Notes under the pieces: model-generated
What the model was told of the DNA's origin: nothing
Databases searched by the model: none
The model's input: only the letters and a program-made list of their open reading frames with translations
Made by a program: the position numbers and the translations under genes
NCBI GenBank assembly: GCA_036495095.1
Contig: DASXNK010000063.1
Span: forward strand, 1-48,822
DNA: 48,822 nucleotides
Direction: 5' to 3'
Source of the DNA: Candidatus Dormiibacterota bacterium
GTDB taxonomy: Bacteria > Chloroflexota > Dormibacteria > Aeolococcales > Aeolococcaceae
In this document: piece after piece, positions 6,842 through 14,818 of the stretch
Position numbering within the stretch: the first letter of the stretch is position 1
Layout of the letters: every line of letters starts with the position of its first letter

Positions 6842-8700
6842 CCGAGGCCGTCGGCGGCGTGTGATCCGGGTCCGCAGGGGATCCAGTAGCGCACCGTGGT
6901 GCCGCAGCCGGGGTGGGACGAGAGCAGCAGCCAGCCGCCGGCGATCTCGGCCCGCTCGCGCATGCTGGTCATGCCCAGGTGACCGGGCTCGGCATCGTGC
7001 CGCACCTTCGCAATGGTGAAGCCGACGCCGTCGTCGTCGATGCTGGCGAGCACCCCCTCGTCGACGCTCTCCAGGCGGATGCGCACGGTTGCGGCGGCGG
7101 CGTGCTTGCGGACGTTGGCCAGCGCCTCCTGGGCGATCCTGTAGACGACGATGCTGCACTCCTGGTCGGGCTCCGCGGTGAGCTCGTCCTCCACCATCAC
7201 CCGGGTCGGGGTGCCCTCGAGTCCGCGCCGCGCGTGGTCGGCGATCGCCGAGCTGAGCCCGGCGCCGTCGAGCCGCGGCGGCCCCAGCTCGAGGAGCAGG
7301 GCGCGGAGCCGGCGCACCGCGTCGGCGAGGGTGGCGTCGATGCAGCCGATCAGGTCGAGGTCGCGCGGCGAGGTCAGCCGCCGCTTCAGCTGCTCGAGAC
7401 GGATTCCGATCGCCGTCATCGCCTGCAGCGAGTCGTCGTGCACGTCGTAGGCGATGCGGGTGCGCTCCGCCTCCTGGGCGGTCACCAGCTGGCTGAGCAG
7501 GCGGCGCCGCTCCTGGTCGGCCCGGTACAGCTCGGTGATGTCGTTGGCGATGCCGAAGCCGCCCACGATCATGTCGCCGTGGTGGATCGAGCCGAACCAC
7601 ACGTCGAAGGCATGCTCGTCACGGATCACCACCGCCCGCACCTCGTCGCCCTCGAGGGCGACGCGGACCCGGTCGGTGAGGTCGAGCCGGGACAGCTCGG
7701 CGTCGAACACCGAGAGGCCGATCAGCTCGTCGCCGCCCATGCCGAGGTAGCTCAGGCAGCGCCCCGCCGCCATGGTGATCACCCCCCGCGCGTCGAAGAC
7801 GAACACTGCGACCGGGGCGGTGTTGACCACCGCCAGCAGCCGCGCCTCCGCCTCGGTGCGGGCGCGCTCGCTGCGCAGCGCGTGGGCGAGCAGGGCGCGC
7901 AGCCATGCCTCCTGGCGGAGCATGGCCTCGTCGAGCTCCCGGCGGAGGGTGAAGTCCTGGATGTGGAGCAGGTGGTGGGTCACCTCCCCGCCGTGGCGGT
8001 GGAGGACGGTGGCGTCGACCAGGGCGTGCACCGTCGCCCCGTCGGCGCGTCGCAGCTGCGCCTCGGCGCGCCGGCCGGGTTCGAGCGGCCAGGCGACCCC
8101 GCGGGCGGCGACCAGGTCGCACTCGGGCGCGGCGAGCCGGTGTCCGACCAGGTCCGTGCACGAGCGCTGGAGCATCTCGCAGAGGGCGTGGTTCACCTGC
8201 ACGCAGCGACCCGCGGTGTCGACGATCGCCATCCCCATCGGGGCGTCGTTGAAGATGGTGCGGAAGCGCTCGTCGACGTCGCGCCCGGCCTCGACGGTGG
8301 AGATGTCCTCGGTGGCGTCGAAGGCGACACCGACGACGCCGAGCAGCTCCCCGGCCTCGCCGCGCACCGGTGCGCGCGAGAAGCCGATCACCCGGCCGTT
8401 GAGGTCGACCTGGCCGCTCACCGCCTGTGCCGGGCTCCACAGCGCGGGCAGGGCCTGGTCGAGGGCGGCGGTGCGCTGCGCGCGCTCGTTGAACAGCGTG
8501 AGCAGGTTCTGGCCGACGAGCATGGCGGGGTCGAGCCCCAGGCGCTCGAGCATCCGCCCGTCCGCGAACGTGCAGACGCCGGACGCATCGCAGGTGAAGA
8601 GGACCATGGGAGCACCGGCGACGATGCTCCGGAGATCGGTGAGAGGGTCGTGAGCGCTGTCCTCGGAGCGCAGCTCCCTCAGCCGGGGGGGCCTGATCAT
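6742..8700 (-). CDS. PAS-domain sensor histidine kinase (NarX/DegS-type HisKA_3)
   Basis: A 652-aa soluble kinase with three PAS domains: about 22-130 (APMVLFTCDASGVCTFADG), 145-250 (FRTIFNDAPMGMAIVDTAG) and 285-395 (VVNTAPVAVFVFDARGVIT). The HisKA_3 box ERTRIAYDVHDD places the phospho-accepting histidine at 421. The HATPase domain shows the N-box AQEALANVRKHA (523-534), DDDGVGF and GHLGMTSMRERA. No membrane segment is seen, so the PAS domains probably sense an intracellular ligand, redox state or light. The last 45 or so residues follow the end of the ATPase fold (TTVRYWIP) and are encoded within the opposite-strand regulator gene, so this tail is poorly constrained and may be a run-on. Likely partner: the convergent LuxR-type regulator. 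Confidence 0.85.
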   Translation of the reverse strand: MIRPPRLRELRSEDSAHDPLTDLRSIVAGAPMVLFTCDASGVCTFADGRMLERLGLDPAMLVGQNLLTLFNERAQRTAALDQALPALWSPAQAVSGQVDLNGRVIGFSRAPVRGEAGELLGVVGVAFDATEDISTVEAGRDVDERFRTIFNDAPMGMAIVDTAGRCVQVNHALCEMLQRSCTDLVGHRLAAPECDLVAARGVAWPLEPGRRAEAQLRRADGATVHALVDATVLHRHGGEVTHHLLHIQDFTLRRELDEAMLRQEAWLRALLAHALRSERARTEAEARLLAVVNTAPVAVFVFDARGVITMAAGRCLSYLGMGGDELIGLSVFDAELSRLDLTDRVRVALEGDEVRAVVIRDEHAFDVWFGSIHHGDMIVGGFGIANDITELYRADQERRRLLSQLVTAQEAERTRIAYDVHDDSLQAMTAIGIRLEQLKRRLTSPRDLDLIGCIDATLADAVRRLRALLLELGPPRLDGAGLSSAIADHARRGLEGTPTRVMVEDELTAEPDQECSIVVYRIAQEALANVRKHAAAATVRIRLESVDEGVLASIDDDGVGFTIAKVRHDAEPGHLGMTSMRERAEIAGGWLLLSSHPGCGTTVRYWIPCGPGSHAADGLGQRSGEATTPSRSAMATASRRECAPSFWMTAWT

Positions 8701-8841
8701 CGTGACGTCCTCGGATCGGATTGCCCAGTCGCGTGCGAGGCTTCGGCGGGACCTTCATCAAGCCAGGGCCGGCGGGAGGCGGCAAGATGCATTTGCGTCC
8801 CCGGCGCGGCCACCTGTGCGAACTGTCAGCGCCGGCCGCCG

Positions 8842-9210
8842 TCACCCCGCGGCCGTCTCCAGGATGGCCTCGACCAGATGGTGGGCGTTGGCGCCCTTGA
8901 CCACGTACCGGTCGGCCCCGGCGCTGAGGATCCGGGTCATCTGGGCACGGTCGTCGGCAGCCGAGTAGGCGACGATGCGGGTCTCCGGCGAGGCCGCGCG
9001 GATGCCGATGATGGCCTCCAGCCCGCCCCCGCGGGGGATCCGCACGTCGACGACCGCAACCCCCGGGTGATGCTCGCGGACCAGGCGCACCGCCGCCTCC
9101 GCGTCGCCGGCGACCCCCACCACCCGGAGGTCGGGATGCTCGCTCAGCATGTCGGCGAGCGCGTCCCGCACCGCGGCCTCGTCGTCGGCGATCACGACCG
9201 TCAGCGGCAC
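8842..9210 (-). CDS. Single-domain response regulator (receiver only)
   Basis: A 122-aa CheY-like receiver without an output domain, for phosphorelay or protein-protein signalling. Motifs: acidic pair in VVIADDE, phospho-acceptor Asp55 in VAVVDVRIP, conserved Lys in RYVVKGA. The GTG at 9210 lies 10 nt inside the end of the upstream regulator gene, indicating coupled translation; no independent Shine-Dalgarno is evident. It is the last gene of a kinase-receiver-receiver operon. It resembles the receiver half of NarL-type regulators (GGLEAIIGIRAASPETRIV), so it may derive from a two-domain regulator that lost its helix-turn-helix. Confidence 0.8.
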   Translation of the reverse strand: MPLTVVIADDEAAVRDALADMLSEHPDLRVVGVAGDAEAAVRLVREHHPGVAVVDVRIPRGGGLEAIIGIRAASPETRIVAYSAADDRAQMTRILSAGADRYVVKGANAHHLVEAILETAAG

Positions 9211-9686
9211 AGCGGTCGGCCCGGCGCCCGCACCGGCGTCTCGGGACCGCGGTTCACCCGCAGCCAGTAGCCGCTCAGCTGGCGGACCACCTCCTCGAAC
9301 CGCTCGAAGTCCACGGGCTTGACCACGTAGCTGTTGGCGCCCAGCTTGTACCCGCGGACCACCTCGCTCTCCTGACCCGCCGAGGTGAAGAGCACCACCG
9401 GGATGTGGCGCAGCCGCGCGTCGGTCTTCACCTCGGCGAGGACCTCGAGGCCGTCGACCCGCGGCAGCTTGATGTCGAGGAGGATCACCCTGGGGCAGGG
9501 CCGCCCGGCGCGGTCGGCGTGGCGGCCGGTGGCGCGCAGGTACTCCAGCGCCTCCTCGCCGTCGCGCACCGCCGCCACCGCGACCGGGCCACCGTGACTG
9601 CGGAGGCTGTGCAGCATCAGCTCCTCGTCGTCGGGGTTGTCCTCGACCAGCAGGACGTCGACGGCGTCGGTGGCGTCCACGCTCAC
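9201..9686 (-). CDS. Rcp1-like receiver-domain response regulator
   Basis: A 161-aa receiver protein of the type found beside phytochrome-like and other hybrid kinases. Motifs: VLLVEDNPDDEELM, phospho-acceptor Asp71 in VILLDIKLPRVDG, VVLFTSAG, and the conserved Lys in YVVKPVDF. The insert between strands (RATGRHADRAGRPCP) is characteristic of the Rcp1/CheY-like subgroup. GTG at 9686 has GGGGAG upstream and overlaps the end of the MASE1 kinase gene by 4 nt, so the two are translated together. It probably receives phosphate from that kinase and acts through protein contacts. Confidence 0.85.
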   Translation of the reverse strand: MSVDATDAVDVLLVEDNPDDEELMLHSLRSHGGPVAVAAVRDGEEALEYLRATGRHADRAGRPCPRVILLDIKLPRVDGLEVLAEVKTDARLRHIPVVLFTSAGQESEVVRGYKLGANSYVVKPVDFERFEEVVRQLSGYWLRVNRGPETPVRAPGRPLCR

Positions 9687-11311
9687 GGCTTCTCCCCGCT
9701 GTCGCCGATGGTGAAGTAGAAGGTGGCTCCCATCCCGGGCTCGGCCTCGGCCCAGATCCGTCCGCCGTGCCGGTCGATGATGCGGTGCACGATGGCGAGA
9801 CCGGCGCCGTTCCCGGTGAAGTCCGGTCCGTCGTGCAGCCGCTCGAAGAGACCGAAGAGCCGGTGCGCGTACCGCATGTCGAAGCCGATGCCGTTGTCGC
9901 GGACGAAGTACACCGGCGCCGCGCCATTCCCGCCGGCACGCCGCCAGCCCACCCGGACGACCGCGCGCTCACCCGGCCGGGTGAACTTCACCGCGTTGCC
10001 GATGAGGTTCTCGTAGACCTGGCCGAGGAGCACCGGGTCGGCCCGGCACCGCGGCATCTCGTCGACGCTGATGTCGACCGCGCCGTCGCCGCCGGCGCGC
10101 AGCTGCTCGGCGGCGGCCCGCGCCGCAGCCGCCGGGTCGACCGGCTGGAGGATCAGGCGCCGGCCGCCGAGGTGGGCGTGGTCGAGCAGGGCGTCGATGA
10201 GCCGGCCCATCCGCTGCGCGTTGCGGGCGATGGTGGCGAGGTGGCGCCTCCCCTCCGCTGACAGGGCGGCGCCGTCGGCGGCCTCGAGCATCCGCGCGAA
10301 GCCGTGGATGGCGCGCAGCGGAGCGCGCAGGTCGTGGGACACGGTGTAGGTGAAGGCGCCCAGCTCGCGATTGCTCGCCTCCAGCTGCGCGGTCCGCTGC
10401 TGCACCCGCGCCTCGCTCTCACGGCGTCCGCTGATCGCGGCGGCGAGCACCAGCGCGGTGAGCCCCACCGCGGCGCTGTAGAGCTGCAACTGGATGAGGC
10501 GGTCGTTCATCGTCCCCGCGGCGAACGGTCCCCGGCCGTGCACCGTGCACCAGATCGCCACCGACGACACCGCCAGGGTCACGGCGGCCGCTCCGGCCTG
10601 CTCGAAGCGCACCGCGGCCCACACCACCAGGGGGAAGAGCATGTACGCGAACCCCCCGGAGCCGAGGAACACGACGAGGGCGACGGCCAGGGTGACAGCG
10701 GCGAGCGCCGCGCCCTCGAGGTCGCGCAGCCGCAGGCGGCGCGGGCGCCCCAGCGCCGCGTGCAGCACCAGGACCACGGGGGCGAACAGCACCACCCCGA
10801 TGCCGTCGCCGAGCCACCAGGTGGTCCAGACGGTGGGCAGCGTGCCCGACGGAGCCACCCCGCCGAGCACCAGTGCGGCGGTGCCGGCGGAGGCGGCCAC
10901 CACCGGCGCGACCAGGCCGCCGAGGACGGTGAGCAGCACCACGTCGCTGATCCGGGTGAGCGCGACGCGCATCCCGGCGCGGCGCAGCAGCGTGGTCGCG
11001 ACCAGGTACTCGCCGGTGTTCCCGGCGGCGATCCCCGCGGCCACCGCCGGGGCCAGCCCGGTGGTGAGGTTGACGAGGAACGCGGCGATGGCGAGCGCCG
11101 GCCACACCCGCGATCCCAGGATCAGCAGCGCCGCCACCGCCACTCCCGACGGCGGCCAGACCGGCGAGACGTTGGTGTGCCGGAACTGCAGCAGCAGCCC
11201 CAGCCGCGCCGCCGGGTAGTACAGCAGCACCACGAGCACGAGTGCCGCCACCGCCCGGAGCACGGCGGCCGGGTCAGGACGCGCTCTGCCGACTGCCGCG
11301 GACATCTTCAC
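9683..11311 (-). CDS. MASE1-domain membrane sensor histidine kinase
   Basis: An integral membrane kinase of 542 aa. The first 295 residues hold about eight hydrophobic segments with the MASE1 signature region (NVSPVWPPSGVAVAALLILG; WTTWWLGDGIGVVLFAPVV), a sensory domain whose ligand is generally unknown. A short coiled coil leads into the HisKA domain (TYTVSHDLRAPLRAI, His326), then the HATPase domain (N-box NLIGNAVKFT, DNGIGFD, GNGAGLAI). The GTG start at 11311 has GGAG at -6; an ATG follows two codons later. It is the first gene of an operon with two receiver-only regulators, each overlapping the previous one, and no DNA-binding output is encoded in the operon. Confidence 0.9.
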   Translation of the reverse strand: MKMSAAVGRARPDPAAVLRAVAALVLVVLLYYPAARLGLLLQFRHTNVSPVWPPSGVAVAALLILGSRVWPALAIAAFLVNLTTGLAPAVAAGIAAGNTGEYLVATTLLRRAGMRVALTRISDVVLLTVLGGLVAPVVAASAGTAALVLGGVAPSGTLPTVWTTWWLGDGIGVVLFAPVVLVLHAALGRPRRLRLRDLEGAALAAVTLAVALVVFLGSGGFAYMLFPLVVWAAVRFEQAGAAAVTLAVSSVAIWCTVHGRGPFAAGTMNDRLIQLQLYSAAVGLTALVLAAAISGRRESEARVQQRTAQLEASNRELGAFTYTVSHDLRAPLRAIHGFARMLEAADGAALSAEGRRHLATIARNAQRMGRLIDALLDHAHLGGRRLILQPVDPAAAARAAAEQLRAGGDGAVDISVDEMPRCRADPVLLGQVYENLIGNAVKFTRPGERAVVRVGWRRAGGNGAAPVYFVRDNGIGFDMRYAHRLFGLFERLHDGPDFTGNGAGLAIVHRIIDRHGGRIWAEAEPGMGATFYFTIGDSGEKP

Positions 11312-11361
11312 GGGCTCCGGAGATGCTACCCGAGGATCCGCCGACGGCCCTTAAGGACCGG

Positions 11362-11547
11362 TTAAGCGTTCGCCCCGAGCTGGTCGCCGAGGAAGGCGAA
11401 GGTCCGCCTGCGCTCCCTGACCACGGTGTCGCCCCAGGGGTGATCCTCCCACGCCTCGGGGAGCCCGAGCGCGAACCCGAGCAGGTCATCGCACCCTCGC
11501 ACAGCGTCGTCCACGGCACGCGACGGTACAACAGAGCCCTGCGGCAT
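11362..11547 (-). pseudogene. Truncated MmcQ/YjbR-family gene fragment
   Basis: The 61-residue frame contains LGFALGLPEAWEDHPWG and TFAFLGDQLG, closely resembling the N-terminal third of MmcQ/YjbR-family (CyaY-like fold) proteins, which usually run to about 110-130 residues. The frame then stops at TAA-proximal sequence 11362 and no continuation was found in other frames before the MASE1 kinase gene. I read it as a remnant rather than a functional short protein. ATG at 11547 has no clear ribosome binding site. Confidence 0.55.
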
Positions 11548-11577
11548 GTTTCTCGTGCTCCTGGCCGAAACGCAGTG

Positions 11578-11605
11578 CGCGGGAGGCGCCGCAGCGCCTC
11601 CCGCG
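11578..11605 (-). terminator. Strong hairpin downstream of the YCII-like gene
   Basis: A perfect 12-bp stem (CGCGGGAGGCGC / GCGCCTCCCGCG) with loop CGCA lies 35 bases beyond the stop of the minus-strand gene ending at 11640. It has no T-tract. Position after a stop codon and before the YjbR fragment favours a transcription terminator. Confidence 0.55.
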
Positions 11606-11639
11606 ATGGGAACGGGGGGACGTGGTCCCCTCCCGAGAC

Positions 11640-11972
11640 CTAGTTTCTTGCCGACGCCGGGGACAGGTTGGTGAGCTGCTGCTCGACCCGGCGCAGGCCG
11701 TCGGCCATCGAGCGCGCGGCGCCGATCACGTGGCACTCGGTCCGGACGAGGCGGTTGAACGGCAGCGACATCAGGGACTCCTGGAGCTCGTCGGCGGTCG
11801 ACGCCTCGCACAGCAGGGCACAGGCGCGCTCTCCCACGAACGGGTAGACCGCGGTGATGCGCTTGTCCTTGCCCGCGGCGAGCTGCTCGTACGACTCCCT
11901 CACCAGCGCAACCTCCTGCGCCGGGGGCAGCACCGACCCCTCGTTGCCACGGATCAGCACCAGAAACTGCAT
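11640..11972 (-). CDS. YCII/muconolactone-isomerase-like small protein
   Basis: A 110-aa cytoplasmic protein with a dimeric alpha/beta-barrel (ferredoxin-like) pattern: MQFLVLIRGN, a helix with EVALVRESYEQLAAGK, ITAVYPFVGE, ACALLCEASTADELQESL, SLPFNRL. This pattern is typical of YCII-related and muconolactone-delta-isomerase-like families, where the enzymatic reaction is often unknown. ATG at 11972 has GGAGGG upstream; the longer frame to 12062 would add 30 residues that do not look like part of the fold. The gene has its own hairpin terminator and no linked pathway genes, so substrate is not predicted. Confidence 0.65.
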   Translation of the reverse strand: MQFLVLIRGNEGSVLPPAQEVALVRESYEQLAAGKDKRITAVYPFVGERACALLCEASTADELQESLMSLPFNRLVRTECHVIGAARSMADGLRRVEQQLTNLSPASARN

Positions 11973-12262
11973 GTCGGGGACCCTCCATCGTCTGTCGATC
12001 TGTGTCGAGAACCGGCGGGTGCTCTGCAGTCTAGGGGCGCCCCGCGCAGACCGGGTGAACATTGTTCGGGCGTCGTGTTAAGGTTCCGTCGCCGTCCCCA
12101 CCCGGCGGTCCTGTGTGCGACACGGGGCCGCCCGAGCACCACAACCCTGTCTATGACTCGGAATTGGCACTAAACGCGGTAGTTGAAATTTAGGTGCACT
12201 TGGCGTCAACGTGTGAGTCGCTGCGTTCGGTCCGTACGTAGCGAATCAGGGAGGGAGCCCAA

Positions 12263-12493
12263 ATGACGGGTGCACACGACTTCCTCACCATCGGGGAGGC
12301 GGCGGAGCTCTGTGGCCTGTCGCGCTCCGCGTTGCGCCGGGCGGTGGCCCGGGGGCATCTGGCGGCGTGGCACACGCCCGGCAACCACCTGCGGGTCGGC
12401 CGGAAGGACTTCGCCGACTTCCTTCGGGGCCTGGGAGCGGTCGAGCTCGCCGGGCGCGCCGAGCAGCGGAGGACGACCACCACGACGCCGTAG
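12263..12493 (+). CDS. Small excisionase/MerR-like helix-turn-helix protein
   Basis: A 76-aa DNA-binding protein. LTIGEAAELCGLSRSALRRA followed by GHLAAWHTPGNHLRVGRKDF is the winged helix-turn-helix of the excisionase/HTH_17 group, with the wing running to about residue 50. GGGAGG precedes the ATG at good spacing. Proteins of this kind act as recombination directionality factors in mobile elements, but free-standing chromosomal versions are also common; no integrase or attachment site was found nearby. The upstream 200 bases contain one of the few AT-richer patches of the window (12160-12195), probably its promoter region. Confidence 0.75.
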   Translation: MTGAHDFLTIGEAAELCGLSRSALRRAVARGHLAAWHTPGNHLRVGRKDFADFLRGLGAVELAGRAEQRRTTTTTP

Positions 12494-12502
12494 GATCCGG
12501 CC

Positions 12503-12808
12503 TCAGGAGCCGCCGGTCACCGCCTGTCCCCTGCCGAACCCGGCTCCGGGGCCCTGCGGCGGCGGCTGGAACCCCCCGGCGCCGGGGGGCTGCGGGTCCT
12601 GGGGCTGGGCCGCGCCCGGGTCGGTGACCTGGGCGGCGCCGTTCGAGGCCTGGGAGTGACCGGGGATGGTGGCCGCGGCGACGGCGCCGATCCCCGCCAC
12701 CGCGGCGACAGCGGCGGCGGCGATCCCGATCCGCCAGCTGGCCAGCCGGGCGAGGGCGCCGTCCCGGACCTCGGCCGGCGACCCCGGCGCCCGGTGTGCC
12801 GGGGTCAC
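12503..12808 (-). CDS. Small membrane protein with Pro/Gln/Gly-rich external tail
   Basis: A 101-aa protein with a cytoplasmic N-terminus, one transmembrane helix at about 28-47 (IGIAAAAVAAVAGIGAVAAA) and a Pro/Gln/Gly-rich C-terminal half predicted outside (PQDPQPPGAGGFQPPPQG). No family recognised. The GTG start at 12808 overlaps the end of the ferredoxin gene by 4 nt, which makes it the last member of the ferric-reductase/NuoF-like/ferredoxin operon. Linkage suggests an accessory or anchoring role in that membrane electron-transfer unit, but the sequence gives no direct sign. Confidence 0.6.
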   Translation of the reverse strand: MTPAHRAPGSPAEVRDGALARLASWRIGIAAAAVAAVAGIGAVAAATIPGHSQASNGAAQVTDPGAAQPQDPQPPGAGGFQPPPQGPGAGFGRGQAVTGGS

Positions 12809-13014
12809 CGCGACCCCTGGCGCAGGCGCAGGGCGAGCAGCGGGCAGGCGGCGGCGGCGCGGCGCGCGTGGCCGACCAGGGGCCCCGGCACCGGCACCGG
12901 CCGGACCAGGGGGTAGCCCCAGTCGTCGAGCCGGATCAGCTCGGGGAGCAGTTCGGCGCAGAGGCCGTGGCCGTCACAGCGGATCCGATCGACCTCGAGC
13001 GTGGGCCCCTCCAT
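12805..13014 (-). CDS. Small 3Fe-4S-type ferredoxin
   Basis: A 69-aa electron carrier. The cluster motif is C13-D-G-H16-G-L-C19 with a distant C57-P, that is three cysteines and a histidine at the position of the second ligand. This pattern is typical of the small actinobacterial [3Fe-4S] or His-ligated ferredoxins that often serve cytochromes P450. Start ATG at 13014 shares one base with the stop of the NuoF-like gene (TGATG), so translation is coupled. Its place directly after the flavoprotein gene suggests it exchanges electrons with that subunit. No P450 gene is seen in the window. Confidence 0.8.
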   Translation of the reverse strand: MEGPTLEVDRIRCDGHGLCAELLPELIRLDDWGYPLVRPVPVPGPLVGHARRAAAACPLLALRLRQGSR

Positions 13015-14237
13015 CAGGCTGCCTCGCGAGCGCGGACCGAGCATCCGCCCCGCCGGTGGTGGTGGAGGAACTCCTCGTCGAAGACCCGGAGCGCGGAGAG
13101 CAGGAACCCGGCCGCCCCGTCGGGGTGGTGGCAGGCGCCGCGGCCGCTCAGCTCACCCGACCAGCGCCGGAGGCGCTCGAGGTCGTCGGGCTCCGCTCCG
13201 GTGACGGCGAGGCGGTGCATCGCGGCGGCGGCGGCCCGCAGCCCGAAGACGCAGGGGCCGCACTGGCGGGCGCTCTGCTCGGCGAGGTAGGTGATGATCC
13301 GGGCGCTCTCGACCACCCCGCAGCGGTGCTCGGGGAGCACCGCGACCACGCCGCAGCCGAGCGAGTGGCCGCGGTCGCGCAGGGCGGGGGCGTCGAGGGG
13401 CAGCCCCCAGGCCTGCTCGGCCGCCACCCAGCCGCCGAAGTAGCCGCCGAGCAGCACCGCGCGGGCGGGCGCGCCGAGGCCTCCGCCACCGGTCACCGCC
13501 TCGCCGACGGTGCTGCCCTGGGCGACCTCGAGCACCCCGGGTACGGCCACCGCCCCGCTCAGGGTCAGCAGCGCTGTGCCCGCCGCCTCCCCCCGCCCGA
13601 GGTCTCGGAACCACCGGTCGCCGTGGCGGGCGATCATCGCCGCGTGGGCCAGGCTCTCGACGTTCTGGACCAGGGTGGGGCGGCCGTCGGCGCCGCGCTC
13701 GTAGGGTCGTGGCGGCAGCGACGTGGGCAGGGCGACGCCCTCGTTGAGGAAGTGGACGGCCGCGGTCTCCTCCCCGGAGACGTAGCGCGCCGGGGCGGTG
13801 GCGATGCGGGTGCTCCGCCGCTCGGCCTCGGGTCGCTCGGCGAGGGCCCGGCGGAGGGCGGAGACGGCGCCGGCGTGTTCGGCGCCGACGTAGAGCACCA
13901 CCTCGCCGGCGCCGGTGGCGCGGGCGGCGAGGGCGGCGCCGTCGAGCACGAGGTGGGGTCGGGCCTCCATCAGCACCCGGTCCTTGCGGCTCAGGGGCTC
14001 GCCCTCGGCGCCGTTGACGAGCACCACCGGTCCGGAACCACCACGCTCCGCCACCGAGCGCCACTTGCGGCCCACCGGGAAGGCCGCGCCGCCGCGGCCG
14101 CGGAGGTCGCTGCGGTCGAGGAGGTCGATCAGCTCCGTCCCGGCGGAGGGCAGCGGGCCCAGCCGGGAGAGGTGGGCGGCGGCGGTCTCCATCCCGGCGC
14201 GGGGATCCGGGCCGGAGAGCAGGCTGAGACCGGTCAT
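13014..14237 (-). CDS. NuoF-like (51-kDa) flavoprotein with altered Fe-S ligand set
   Basis: A 407-aa protein related to the NADH- and FMN-binding 51-kDa subunit of complex I. It shows the FMN region LRGRGGAAFPVGRKW (46-59), NGAEGEP (75-81) and TLVQNVESLA in the middle. The C-terminal Fe-S helical domain has QCGPC (Cys326, Cys329) and GACHHPDG (Cys369). In true NuoF the motif is CxxCxxC plus a distant C; here the first cysteine is replaced by alanine, so the usual N3-type 4Fe-4S cluster lacks one ligand. No other complex I subunit is encoded nearby. Encoded between a haem membrane protein and a ferredoxin with 1-4 nt overlaps, it probably connects a soluble donor to a membrane haem. ATG 14237 lies in an ATGA overlap. 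Confidence 0.8.
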   Translation of the reverse strand: MTGLSLLSGPDPRAGMETAAAHLSRLGPLPSAGTELIDLLDRSDLRGRGGAAFPVGRKWRSVAERGGSGPVVLVNGAEGEPLSRKDRVLMEARPHLVLDGAALAARATGAGEVVLYVGAEHAGAVSALRRALAERPEAERRSTRIATAPARYVSGEETAAVHFLNEGVALPTSLPPRPYERGADGRPTLVQNVESLAHAAMIARHGDRWFRDLGRGEAAGTALLTLSGAVAVPGVLEVAQGSTVGEAVTGGGGLGAPARAVLLGGYFGGWVAAEQAWGLPLDAPALRDRGHSLGCGVVAVLPEHRCGVVESARIITYLAEQSARQCGPCVFGLRAAAAAMHRLAVTGAEPDDLERLRRWSGELSGRGACHHPDGAAGFLLSALRVFDEEFLHHHRRGGCSVRAREAA

Positions 14238-14818
14238 CGTCCCGCTCCGGAGGCGGTGCGGCGCACCGCGGCCCGCTTCTCGGCGGCGAGCGGGTCGCCC
14301 GGAGAGAGCAGCCGGTAGGCGCCGGCGGCGAGCACGCCGGCGACGCAGACGACGGTGATCCCGGACATCCACAGCGACCCGGCGTCGGTGCCGGTGCCGA
14401 GCCCGTGGAGCACCGCGACCGGCCAGCACCCGTAGGCCAGCCAGTGGATCGCCCGCCAGGCGCGGTGGCCGATCACCGAGCGCAGCAGGCTGGTGGCGGC
14501 GACGGCGAGCATCAGGTCGATGGCGATGACCCCCAGCCCCAGCCAGAGGGTGCGGTAGGAGGAACCGAAGGGCACGGTCGCGGCGACGATGCCGAGGTGG
14601 GTGTAGGGATCGACCACCGCGGTGACGATGTGGAGGGCGAGGAAGACCAGGGCCATCAGGGAGAGGTCTCGGTGCAGGGCGGCGGTGAGGAACCGCGGCC
14701 ACCGGGGGCCGCCGGCCCGCGCCCGGGTGAGCATCCCCAGGGCGATGACGCCGCTCAGCAGCACCATGCTGACCACGCCCGCCGCGCGGGTCGTGTACCA
14801 GAGCAGGGTGGTGTTCAT
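14234..14818 (-). CDS. Ferric reductase-like haem b transmembrane protein
   Basis: A 194-aa integral membrane protein with about five to six hydrophobic helices of the ferric-reductase-like transmembrane domain. Candidate haem ligands come in pairs spaced about 13 residues: His49/His63 (HRDLSLMALVFLALH) and His125/His138 (HWLAYGCWPVAVLH). Such proteins pass electrons across the membrane via haem b. ATG at 14818 has GGAGG six bases upstream. It is the first gene of the operon with the NuoF-like flavoprotein, ferredoxin and a small membrane protein. The NAD(P)H/FAD domain usual in eukaryotic homologues is absent, so the separate NuoF-like protein may supply that function. Confidence 0.8.
   Translation of the reverse strand: MNTTLLWYTTRAAGVVSMVLLSGVIALGMLTRARAGGPRWPRFLTAALHRDLSLMALVFLALHIVTAVVDPYTHLGIVAATVPFGSSYRTLWLGLGVIAIDLMLAVAATSLLRSVIGHRAWRAIHWLAYGCWPVAVLHGLGTGTDAGSLWMSGITVVCVAGVLAAGAYRLLSPGDPLAAEKRAAVRRTASGAGR

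Noticed and set aside
11274-11531. 85-aa Ser/Arg-rich minus-strand frame
   Set aside because: Overlaps the YjbR fragment and the MASE1 kinase start in another frame; no ribosome binding site and low-complexity shadow composition.
12263-12493. Possible mobile element because of the excisionase-like protein
   Set aside because: No integrase, tRNA attachment site, direct repeats or change in base composition nearby; HTH_17 proteins are also ordinary chromosomal regulators.
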